The notes under the pieces: model-generated
Told to the model about the DNA's origin: nothing
The model's input: the letters and a program-made list of their open reading frames with translations, nothing else
Database searches by the model: none
Translations under genes and position numbers: made by a program
In this document: one piece after another, positions 42,933 through 51,900 of the stretch
Layout: the number at the start of each line of letters is the position of its first letter
How positions within the stretch are numbered: the first letter of the stretch is position 1
Source: Chitinophagaceae bacterium
GTDB taxonomy: Bacteria; Bacteroidota; Bacteroidia; Chitinophagales; Chitinophagaceae
Direction: 5' to 3'
NCBI GenBank assembly: GCA_017307755.1
Contig: JAFKGQ010000007.1
Span: 124,001-188,000 of the forward strand
DNA: 64,000 nucleotides

Positions 42933-44474
42933 ATGCCCATGACTAACCCATTCACATCTGCGGCCGGCGCCTATCTGTTAAAGATCATCCTCGTCTCCGG
43001 ACTATTATATGCCTATTACCATTGGATGCTCCGTAACCGCCGTTGCCATCAATTCAACCGGTGGTTCCTCCTGGGGATTCCCCCGCTTTCAATAACCTTA
43101 CCCTTTATTCACCTTCCCCTGGGCGTATCCCTATGGCCGGCAGGAGCGGCGGCAAACACACCCGTCAGCCTGCATGCCATAACCAGCGGGGAATGGAATG
43201 AACGGGATATGACAGTAGTTCCTTCCCATTGGCAATCCACCCTACCCCCCTGGCAGTTGTTCGCAACCATCGCCTATATCCTGGCAGGAGCCATACTACT
43301 GTATTTATTTCTTCGCCAGTTGGACTATATCCGACTGTTGACAAAACGATATCCAAGGGAGAAGCTGGGAGACATTCATTTTTTCGGGACCGATGAGCCG
43401 GGCACCCCCTTTTCTTTCCTGAACCTTATCTTCTGGAACGATCAGATAGACAGGGACAGCGACATCGGCAAACAAATATTCCGGCATGAGCTGAATCATG
43501 CACAACAAAAACATAGCTTCGACCTGCTGCTGCTAAAACTCCTGATCATCCCTTTTTGGGTCAATCCCTTTTTTCACCTTATCTATCGCGAAATACGGGC
43601 AGTGCATGAATTCCTCGCCGACAGGGACGCCGTGTCCGAAGGCGACAAATACCGATATGCCGAATCCCTCGTCTGGCAGACGATGCAAGTCCCTTCTGCC
43701 TCCCTGCTGCATCCATTTTTCCAATCACCCATAAAACGTCGTATTACCATGATCACCCAATTAAAGAACAACCGCACTACCCTGCCCGGCAGGATGATGA
43801 TCCTGCCGCTGCTGTTCCTCCTGTTCTGCGCTTTCGGCACAAGTCATCACCCCCTTCCCAACGTTCGTATTAATACAGCCGCCCAACCCCTGACGGTAGT
43901 CATCGACGCCGGACACGGAGGCATCGATCCCGGCGGCGTCAATAAAGAAGGGGTACAGGAAAAGGATATCAATCTGTCCATCGCCGAAAAAATAAAAAGC
44001 CTCGGCCAGGAATACAATGTCCGCATCCTGATGACCCGGGAGAACGATGAGCTGGCAGGCGGCAAGTCCTCCGTCCGGGAATCCCTCGAATACCGGGCCC
44101 AAATGGCCAATGACAATAAAGCCGACCTCTTTATCGCCATCCACACGGATGTGAGTACTTCGAAGGATGTAAAAGGATTTAACATCTTTGTCACGCAGGA
44201 TAACGCGCACTATGCCCAATGCGTACAGCTCGGCTCAGCCATTACGGAGACGCTAAAGAAGAGCTACCCCACCGCATCAGCCCTCAAACAACGGAAAGAA
44301 CATATCTATGTCCTCCGCAATACCAATATGCCTGCCGTACTGCTGCAATGCGGCAACATAAATAATGAGAACGACTTCTCTTTTATAAGTAAGGAAGAAA
44401 ACCAGACAAAAGTCGCCAGGGACATACTGGAAGGGATCCGCAACTATACGTCCGGCCGGCAGACAAATCAATAG
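42933..44474 (+). CDS. M56 peptidase fused to an N-acetylmuramoyl-L-alanine amidase (Amidase_3) domain
   Basis: 513-residue fusion. Residues 1-130 have three membrane helices; the cytoplasmic M56 domain has HELNH (185-189) and Glu226; a fourth helix (about 287-303) leads outside. Residues 319-510 form an Amidase_3 domain: DAGHGG with zinc ligand His328, Glu343 (second ligand) and IAIHTD with His404 (third ligand). The catalytic glutamate of the family, in the motif P-A-V-L-V-E-x-G, is replaced by glutamine (VLLQCGN, Gln472). This suggests a peptidoglycan-binding sensor rather than an active hydrolase, although activity cannot be excluded. The gene follows the first M56 gene by 4 bases, in the blaI operon. 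Such M56-amidase fusions occur in Bacteroidota, but their role has not been established to my knowledge. Confidence 0.88.
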   Translation: MPMTNPFTSAAGAYLLKIILVSGLLYAYYHWMLRNRRCHQFNRWFLLGIPPLSITLPFIHLPLGVSLWPAGAAANTPVSLHAITSGEWNERDMTVVPSHWQSTLPPWQLFATIAYILAGAILLYLFLRQLDYIRLLTKRYPREKLGDIHFFGTDEPGTPFSFLNLIFWNDQIDRDSDIGKQIFRHELNHAQQKHSFDLLLLKLLIIPFWVNPFFHLIYREIRAVHEFLADRDAVSEGDKYRYAESLVWQTMQVPSASLLHPFFQSPIKRRITMITQLKNNRTTLPGRMMILPLLFLLFCAFGTSHHPLPNVRINTAAQPLTVVIDAGHGGIDPGGVNKEGVQEKDINLSIAEKIKSLGQEYNVRILMTRENDELAGGKSSVRESLEYRAQMANDNKADLFIAIHTDVSTSKDVKGFNIFVTQDNAHYAQCVQLGSAITETLKKSYPTASALKQRKEHIYVLRNTNMPAVLLQCGNINNENDFSFISKEENQTKVARDILEGIRNYTSGRQTNQ

Positions 44475-44483
44475 AGGACGGGG

Positions 44484-45659
44484 CTAATAGACGATTTGCT
44501 CATCCCCCGCCATCAGCAAAAGGCTTTTCTTGTCGGCCGCTTCCACGCGGCCGACTATCTTTCCTTCAATGCCTAATTTCCCGGCAGTCTGGATCATACG
44601 CTCCGCGGCAGCTGCATCCGTAAATATCTCCAGACGATGGCCCATATTGAACACCTGGTACATCTCCCGCTGGTCGGAGCCGGAAGCCTGTTTTATCAGT
44701 TGAAAGATCAATGGCGGTTCGAAAAGATGGTCCTTGATCACTTTGAAATTGCCCGGCAGATATTTCATGCATTTTGTCTGCCCGCCGCCACTGCAATGTA
44801 TGAGCCCATGTATCTTGTCAAACTGCTCTGTCAACAGCAGCTTTAACAAAGGAGCATATGTACGGGTAGGGCTCAGCAACAGATGACCGATGTCCGTAGT
44901 GGCGGACGTCCCTGGAATATTTATGGGGTCCGTCATCAGATACGGCCCGATATATACGACATGCTCGTCCAGCGTAGTGTCATAAGATTCGTGAAAACGG
45001 GCGCCGTATGTTTTATGCAGCACGTCGTGCCGGGCGCTGGTAAGCCCATTGCTCCCGATACCACTGTTATACTCTTTTTCATAGACAGCCTGCCCATAAC
45101 TTGCAAAACCTACGATAACATCTCCGGCAACTATCCTGTCATTGGTGACCAGTTTGTCCTTGGGCCAGCGGGCAGTCATGGTGCCATTCACCGCAATGGT
45201 CCTGACAACGTCGCCTACGTCCGCCGTCTCGCCGCCCAAATACCGGACACCCACGCCAAATTTCATCAGCTCATCAAAAAACTCCTGTGACCCGTTGATG
45301 ATGGCCTCCAATACCTCCCCGGGTATGTTCTTCTTGTTGCGATCGATAGTAGACGAAAAAAGAAAATTATCATGGATCCCTACACACAGCAGGTCATCCA
45401 GGTTCATGGCAATGGCATCCCGGGCGATACCTTTCCAGACGGACAGATCTCCCGTCTCCTTCCAGTACAGGTAGGCCAGGATACTCTTGGTCCCGGCCCC
45501 ATCCGCGTGCATGAGATTGACCCAGGCTTCGTCCCCTCCCAGGTAGTCTGGGTAGATCTTGCAAAAAGCGTTCGGATAAAGACCCTTGTCCAACTTTTCG
45601 GTTGCCTGATGAACTTCTTCTTTCTGGGCTGAAACGCCACGTTGAGCGTACAATGACAT
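44484..45659 (-). CDS. purM: Phosphoribosylformylglycinamidine cyclo-ligase (AIR synthetase)
   Basis: 391-residue PurM, which closes the imidazole ring in step five of purine synthesis. It starts MSLYAQRGVSAQKEEVH; a further ATG ten codons upstream adds an unconserved piece. Key features are DGAGTKSILAY, the MNLDDLLCVG segment and YLGGETADVGDVV, the ATP/FGAM-binding region. It is somewhat longer than E. coli PurM (about 345), as is usual for the Bacteroidota form. Convergent with the M56-amidase gene and divergent from ribF. Confidence 0.93.
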   Translation of the reverse strand: MSLYAQRGVSAQKEEVHQATEKLDKGLYPNAFCKIYPDYLGGDEAWVNLMHADGAGTKSILAYLYWKETGDLSVWKGIARDAIAMNLDDLLCVGIHDNFLFSSTIDRNKKNIPGEVLEAIINGSQEFFDELMKFGVGVRYLGGETADVGDVVRTIAVNGTMTARWPKDKLVTNDRIVAGDVIVGFASYGQAVYEKEYNSGIGSNGLTSARHDVLHKTYGARFHESYDTTLDEHVVYIGPYLMTDPINIPGTSATTDIGHLLLSPTRTYAPLLKLLLTEQFDKIHGLIHCSGGGQTKCMKYLPGNFKVIKDHLFEPPLIFQLIKQASGSDQREMYQVFNMGHRLEIFTDAAAAERMIQTAGKLGIEGKIVGRVEAADKKSLLLMAGDEQIVY

Positions 45660-45704
45660 AGTGCGGCGAAGGTAATAAATTGCTTTCAATTCGGGCTTAT
45701 GCTA

Positions 45705-45712
45705 TAGATTTG
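45705..45712 (+). promoter_or_regulatory. Putative ribF -7 box
   Basis: TAGATTTG matches TAnnTTTG, 35 bases upstream of ribF; a TTG lies about 22 bases further upstream, slightly wider than the usual spacing. Confidence 0.45.
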
Positions 45713-45747
45713 CACCCGTCCTGACCCCAAAAAACCATCGGTTATTT

Positions 45748-46710
45748 ATGATGCGTATATATAGAAATATTGACCACCTCCCTGCTTTTCGCCGCGCCGT
45801 CGTCACCATCGGCACCTTCGATGGCGTGCACACCGGACATCAACAGATATTGGAACAATTGCACCGGGAGGCGGCCCGCATCGATGGAGAAACGGTGATC
45901 ATTACTTTCCACCCCCACCCACGCAAGATCGTCAAAGGCGCAGCCGCCGATATCCGGCTCATCAATACCCTCCGGGAAAAGATCGAGCTCCTTTCCTGGA
46001 AAGGGATAAACCACCTGGTCATCGTCCCCTTTACCGAGGCCTTCTCGCAATTGACGGCGGAGCAATACGTACAGGAATTCCTGTTGGAGAAATTTCATCC
46101 CCATACGATCATCATCGGCTACGATCACCAGTTTGGCAAAGGACGGGCGGGCGATTACCATCTTCTGGAAGAATTCAGCCGCCGGGAGGGTTTCCAATTG
46201 CAGGAGATCCCCGTACACCTGCTGAACGAGATATCCGTCAGCTCTACCCGGATCAGGGAGGCCATCAGCCGGGCTGACGTCGACACGGCCAACAGACTAC
46301 TGGGCTATGACTTCTTTTTTACAGGCCGGGTAGTGGAAGGCAATAAGCTCGGCAGGACCCTCGGCTATCCCACCGCCAACCTGCAGATAGAAGACCCGGA
46401 AAAACTTATCCCCGGCGACGGCATATATGCTGTGGAAGTAATGGAGGTCCCTGAACAGGATCAGGAAAACACGCCGCTCACCGGCCCCCGCCTGAAGGGT
46501 ATGATGAGCATTGGCGTACGACCCACCATCGGTGTCTCACCCCGGGTCATCGAAGTAAATATCTTTGATTTCAACGGCGATCTCTATGGCAGACAGCTGC
46601 GCGTCTTTATGAAAAAATACCTGCGCAGCGAAGAAAAATTCGCAAGCCTGGACGCACTGAAACAACAATTGGCAAAAGACAAGGAGGATACATTGGCCGC
46701 CCTGAGATAA
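45748..46710 (+). CDS. ribF: Bifunctional riboflavin kinase/FMN adenylyltransferase
   Basis: 320-residue RibF, which makes FMN and then FAD. The N-terminal nucleotidyltransferase domain (1-190) has TIGTFDGVHTGH and, later, ISVSSTRIREAI; the C-terminal riboflavin kinase domain has LGRTLGYPTANL and a conserved glutamate in VEVNIFDFNGDLYG. Full length. FAD from this enzyme would feed ApbE, SdhA and TrxB, all encoded in this window. Convergent with holA. Confidence 0.95.
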   Translation: MMRIYRNIDHLPAFRRAVVTIGTFDGVHTGHQQILEQLHREAARIDGETVIITFHPHPRKIVKGAAADIRLINTLREKIELLSWKGINHLVIVPFTEAFSQLTAEQYVQEFLLEKFHPHTIIIGYDHQFGKGRAGDYHLLEEFSRREGFQLQEIPVHLLNEISVSSTRIREAISRADVDTANRLLGYDFFFTGRVVEGNKLGRTLGYPTANLQIEDPEKLIPGDGIYAVEVMEVPEQDQENTPLTGPRLKGMMSIGVRPTIGVSPRVIEVNIFDFNGDLYGRQLRVFMKKYLRSEEKFASLDALKQQLAKDKEDTLAALR

Positions 46711-46737
46711 CCACAGGCTATAACCAATAGCTTGCGG

Positions 46738-47736
46738 CTACTGCATGATCTTTACCGCCAGCTCCTTTAACAAGGCGCCGTCTTCCGTCCCTGCACTGCC
46801 TACCCCTACACTTTTTAAGTTATAGGCATGCAGCAGCAACAGCCCCTGCTCGATACCTGCATAGCTATAGTTCCGGGCAGCCGCCAGGTAGTCCTTTACA
46901 AAATAGGGATTGACACCAATGGCAGCCGCAACGCTCTTCTCATCCGAAGCAGACTGCCCAAAGACCATATATGCTTTACTAAAGAAATTGTAAAGGCTGG
47001 GCAGGATGAGCTGAATAGGCGCGGCCTTGGGGTTGCTTTCAAAATACTGTATGATGCGGATAGCTTTTACCTTGTCCTTCTTCGCAAAAGCGTCCTGCAA
47101 CTCAAACACATTGTACTCTTTGCTGACCCCGACATATTTTTCGATGTCGTCCTCCGTAATATTATTCCTGTCCGTAAGGTTCACCAACAGCTTGTCAACC
47201 TCATTGTCTATCCGGCTCAGATCATTGCCGATGTGGTCTACCAGCAACAACAACGCCTTTTGCGTGATGGTATATCCCTTGGACTTCACCAGCTCGCTCG
47301 TCCAATCCGGCAGCTGATTGTCATACATCTTCTTCGTGGTAAAAAGCTCGGCCTTTTCTTTCAGCAGCTTGGCCAGTTTGCTGCGGCCGTCCACCTTCTT
47401 TTCCTTATAGGAAACGACGAACACTGTTGACGCCAGCGGCTTTTCGATATAGGCTTCCAGCTTGTCGATATCCCGCATCTGCTGGGCTTCTTTTAACAAT
47501 ACCACCTGTCTTTCCGCAAACATGGGATAGCGCCGGCACGCATTGATGACGGCCGTCCAGTCTGCATCTTTACCATAAAACACTGTTAAATTAAATCCGG
47601 CTTCTGCTTCGGACAAAATTTGATGCTCGGCATACTGCACCAGCTTGTCTATATAATATTCTTCTTCACCTTCCAGCCAATAAACGGGCTTGAACTTCGA
47701 TTTTCTCCAGTCTGCGAGTATCTTTTCAACGGACAT
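46738..47736 (-). CDS. holA: DNA polymerase III subunit delta
   Basis: 332-residue delta subunit, which opens the sliding clamp in the clamp-loader complex. It has the N-terminal PVYWLEGEEEYYIDKLV in the degenerate AAA+ domain, TVFVVSYKEKKVDGRSKL, and the domain II-III helices including DLSRIDNEVDKLLV. The walker-like motifs are degenerate as expected for delta. Ends 27 bases from the ribF stop (convergent). Confidence 0.92.
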   Translation of the reverse strand: MSVEKILADWRKSKFKPVYWLEGEEEYYIDKLVQYAEHQILSEAEAGFNLTVFYGKDADWTAVINACRRYPMFAERQVVLLKEAQQMRDIDKLEAYIEKPLASTVFVVSYKEKKVDGRSKLAKLLKEKAELFTTKKMYDNQLPDWTSELVKSKGYTITQKALLLLVDHIGNDLSRIDNEVDKLLVNLTDRNNITEDDIEKYVGVSKEYNVFELQDAFAKKDKVKAIRIIQYFESNPKAAPIQLILPSLYNFFSKAYMVFGQSASDEKSVAAAIGVNPYFVKDYLAAARNYSYAGIEQGLLLLHAYNLKSVGVGSAGTEDGALLKELAVKIMQ

Positions 47737-47830
47737 CCTGTATGTATTATGCGATAAAAGTACATAAATCTATAACAATCAACGCCTCCACACAATAAAA
47801 TTGATTTTGGCACGGTTTTAGACAAAAGGA

Positions 47831-47864
47831 GAATTGGAACTCAAAAATTGAGATCCTCCAATTC
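47831..47864 (+). promoter_or_regulatory. Stem-loop in the leader of the coiled-coil protein gene
   Basis: GAATTGGA (47831-47838) pairs with TCCAATTC (47857-47864); inside, CTCAA-AAA-TTGAG forms a second stem. The structure lies 39 bases upstream of the start codon and could stabilise or regulate the messenger RNA. Confidence 0.5.
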
Positions 47865-47903
47865 GAGATCTTTATTTCATAACTATTGAAAAAACAATAA
47901 ACC

Positions 47904-48884
47904 ATGAGTACGACAACCAATTATCCATCGGCTTCACCCCAAAGTCAACCTCCTAAAAAGGATTATAAGAACCTGGTAATTGGCTTACTGGCCGCCGGTT
48001 TCTTAGGTACTTGGGGCTACTTGCTTTGGAATAACAACAAACAAGAGCAGGTACAAACCCAACAGCAAGCTCAAATTTCTAAAGTAACAGACGAAAAAGG
48101 ACAACTGCAGAAGAATTTCGACGACGCACTGGTAAGACTGGATTCCCTCACAGGCACCAATAACAAATTACAAGGCCAGCTGGCTGAAGGCAATGGTCAG
48201 ATCTCCAAACTGAAAGGCCAGATCCGTGGTCTGTTGAACAAACAGCACCTGACAGAAGCTGAAAAGAAGAAAGCTGAAGAACTGATCAAGGAGCTGAACG
48301 ACAAGGTCAGCAGCCTGGAACAACAGGTAGCTCAGCTGACACAGGACAACCAGCAGTTGACTGCTGACAAAACTCAGCTCACCGCCGACAAGGAAAAGCT
48401 GACTACCGACCTGCAGACGACCGCTACGGCCAAGCAGGACCTGGAAAAGAAAGTAGACATCGCTTCTACTCTGAACGCTTCCAACATCTCAATAACACCG
48501 ATGCACGAGCGTAAGGATGGTAAGGATAAAGAAACTACCACTGCCCGTAAAGTAAACAAGCTGGTCATCGGGTTTGACGTGTCCAACCGTATTGCTCAGA
48601 CTGGCCAGACCGATGTCTATGTATGCATCACTGGTCCCGATGGCAAGCCCATCTCCGTACCTGCGCTGGGTTCCGGCACTTTCTCCAGCCGTGACGAAGG
48701 TGACAAGGTTTACACCGCCAAAGTACCCGTAGACTTCGAATCCGGTAAATCCAAATCTGTACAGTTTGCCTGGAAACAGAACAGCGAGTTCCAGAGAGGC
48801 AACTACAAGATCGAGATCTATCACAATGGCTTCAAGATCGGAGAAGGCACACGTGAGCTGAAGAAAGGTGGATTGTTTGGTTAG
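47904..48884 (+). CDS. Membrane-anchored coiled-coil protein of unknown function
   Basis: 326-residue protein not identified to a named family. Residues 1-22 are polar (many Gln/Pro), a single helix at about 24-43 (LVIGLLAAGFLGTWGYLLW) anchors it, then a long coiled coil (about 48-200) with heptads and Q-L-T-A-D-K repeats follows. The C-terminal 120 residues form a probable beta-domain (VNKLVIGFDVSNRIAQTGQT and KSVQFAWKQNSEFQ), typical of Ig-like folds. It is Gln/Lys-rich, uses a narrow codon set (CTG for Leu, AAG/AAA), and has a stem-loop leader, which suggests high expression. It is divergent from holA. A scaffold or envelope-spacer role is speculation. Confidence 0.8.
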   Translation: MSTTTNYPSASPQSQPPKKDYKNLVIGLLAAGFLGTWGYLLWNNNKQEQVQTQQQAQISKVTDEKGQLQKNFDDALVRLDSLTGTNNKLQGQLAEGNGQISKLKGQIRGLLNKQHLTEAEKKKAEELIKELNDKVSSLEQQVAQLTQDNQQLTADKTQLTADKEKLTTDLQTTATAKQDLEKKVDIASTLNASNISITPMHERKDGKDKETTTARKVNKLVIGFDVSNRIAQTGQTDVYVCITGPDGKPISVPALGSGTFSSRDEGDKVYTAKVPVDFESGKSKSVQFAWKQNSEFQRGNYKIEIYHNGFKIGEGTRELKKGGLFG

Positions 48885-48907
48885 AATAATCTATGAAAAT
48901 AAGATAC

Positions 48908-48931
48908 AAGGGTCGTCAAATGACGGCCCTT
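48908..48931. terminator. Intrinsic terminator
   Basis: AAGGGTCGTCA-AA-TGACGGCCCTT (one G-T pair) followed by TTTTT, between the coiled-coil gene and the convergent outer-membrane protein gene. Confidence 0.85.
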
Positions 48932-48946
48932 TTTCATTTTGCACGT

Positions 48947-51900
48947 TTACAGCAACGCCCGTAATGCTGCCCGCCCGGTGTGCACGACACGGGAATCACC
49001 TGCCTTTCTTCCTTCATATTGAATGCTTAGCTCCAGGCTGCTGCCCAGTCTTTTGGTAAGATCGATATTCCATAGATAGTTCTTTCCCGGCAAAAGACCT
49101 TCCAGGATCACATACGACACAGATGACGTGGTGCTGGCATTGGCATCCTTTATTTTATATGCGATCTCGTTATAAGTAAATTTCGACTGGATGGACGTGC
49201 TTTGAACGATATTGTATTTAAGGTCCATGTTGTACGCCCCTGAAGTATACTTCTGTCCCCCGAATTCCGGCTTGTTGATTTTATAGCTGTACTTATACCC
49301 CATACCGATGCGGAAATTAGCGCCCCGGGTATAGGTGAGATTGGGCTCGGAGGACCATTGCCGCAGATAGTAATTGCTGCTGTCGAAGTTTTGCCCGGTA
49401 TTGCTAAGTTGGTTGGTCCCCTGACGAAAGACAGTGCTCAATGCAATGTTCCTGCTGAGGTTGATCCGTATGCGCGCCATCCATTCTACCAGTTGGCGCG
49501 TCTCATAACCATAGGTCAGCAGCGTCTTGGACCCATTACGGGTATTGGTAAGGTCCACTCCCCAATGAGGGTCCATCCGGTTGAATGAGAAAGTATTGAC
49601 GGTGATCAGGGTACGGGTGATCAAAGAAGTATCATTGATAGGCGATTTGAAAGGGTTTAATTGTACAAAGCCCTTTGCCTGTTGCTTCTGGGTCAGCTGC
49701 ATGGAGGACTGAACGATCACTTTGGCCAATACCCGGCTGAAATGACCGCTTTTCGTCAGGTTGATCACGCTGCGGGGGGTAAGGGTAAAACTGTAATTAA
49801 AAGTGTTGTAATTAGCTTTTATATACTCGTTAGTTGGCGTATACACACGAATGTATTGCGCCTGATCCTGGAACTGGGCCAGCACGAACTCGGATAATTG
49901 CTGGATACCATCCTTATTCACATCGATCCACGCGTATTGCCCCGTGCCTGCCGGCACTTGTAAATAAGTAAAACTCTTTTTCTGCTCCTGCCCCGATCCT
50001 ACCTCGTAGAGGACATTCCCCTTTAACAGTCCCTTCCATTCATTGACCAGGTATTCCGCACGACCCAACAGGCTGTTATCCGCCCGCTGACTGGTAAGGT
50101 CCGTACGGACGATCCGCAGGTTGCGATAAGTAGCATTCACATGGAATTGATGATGGGGGTTTTTTAACAGGTCCACAGAAAGATTGAAGGTTTTGCTCCG
50201 ATCTCCGATAAGAAGGGATTTCCCATAAGGATAACTGTTCTCCCGGTTGGTAAATGTCAGTCCCCAACGATCCGGCTTCTCCACAGGACTCCGCAGATAA
50301 GCCTGGATGGTTTGAAACGCAAAGCTGGTGGACGTGATGGTGTCGGTCTGTTTATCCCTGTCCACATTACGTTCCATCGAGTAAGACGCTCCGATCATAT
50401 AGTTCTTCAGATGGACGAACTGTTTGGATACATCAAAGGAAGGGCGCAAATAAGATCCCGAAAAATTAGTGCTGTCGCTCTTTGTGACGCTCACCTGGTC
50501 GTTGAAATGCCAGCCATGGAAATCCTGCTTATGTGTAAAGGTATGCCGCGTGCCGGTGAAACCGTCACTCCGCAGATACCGCGCAATATCCCAGCGGAGG
50601 GAGTTTTGCTTTTTATCGCTCAGCATTACGCCCGCATTATAAAGTCTTTCCGTAGCGGGCCCTACATTAAGGGCCATCCCCCAGTCACGGGTAAATTCCA
50701 CGGGACGAAGACGCTCCAGGGGTTTGAAATTCGCCTGTACATATTCATACCCAAGGTTGGTCGTCAATTGCAGGCCTTTTGCGGCCGAACTGACGGGCAA
50801 TGTGTTCTTAAAGCCGAATTTGGCGGCATATCCATTGTCATTAGCCTTATCGATGGAGGAAAGGGTATTGACATCATAATGACTTTTGGCGACTTCCGCG
50901 CTCAGGACGGTGTTTTTCCCAGGCGTATAGCCCGCGCCCACCGTCATCACCTGCTGGGTCTTGGGCGTCACCAGGAATTGGGCGGCCTCATAAGACCCCT
51001 GCATTTGTCCGCCCACAGGCGCTACCCACAAAAAGACATTTCCATTTACGCCATTGAGGTCCTGCACGTAATTGCCGTAACCTGCACCTACATTGGTAAA
51101 AGAAAGACTGTACAGGGTGGTGTGAGCGTCCGTGGAGAATACAAAGACGGAATCATGTACGATCACGCCGGCTGCATTTGTATAGGTGGTGTCTATTTTC
51201 TTATAGAGTATCTTGCCAGCAGCAAATGTATCGATAGTGGATACAGGGTAGAAAGCGCGGTTGATACTGTCCCCCAGCTTGCTCAGGAACTTGGTCTGGT
51301 CCTGTGTCAGGCTCTGGTTGATGGGAGAATTACGGGAATCGCTGTTGCTAAACAACCCCAACCTGAGCTTCAGCTTATTGCTGATGACCGCCTCGTCATA
51401 GAGATATAAGTTGACATTGAGATAATTCCTGTCGGCGTATTCAAACTCCACCTGGATACGGGCGTCCTGGGTGATCATGCGATTGGCCGTAAATGTTACC
51501 TCCGCCGTATTGTAGTTGATGATATAATCCTGGTCCTCTCCCCTTTGCATCAATTTCCCGTCGATATACACTCTTTCCGTACCCGCAAGGACGATAAAGT
51601 ACAGTTCGCCGTTGGCGCCCTGCAGTTTGTATGGTCCCTGATTGCCTTCCAGCCCCTGGAAGATATTACGGGTGAACTTGCCTTTGGCGATAGCCGCGCT
51701 GACAAGCGTTTTATTGGAGAAATTTTTCGACAGTTGGTTGGTCGTTTCAAAAGAAGCGCCCTGCATCCGCTTGTAGAAATTGAGGAAATAGTTCTGGTTT
51801 TGCCGGAGGTCGATATCTCCCATGGTCAGGGCCCAGTCCTTTTTCTTGAATTGTAAAAGTATCTTGTCGAATTCATTGAGATTGGCGGTAGTGCCATCCG

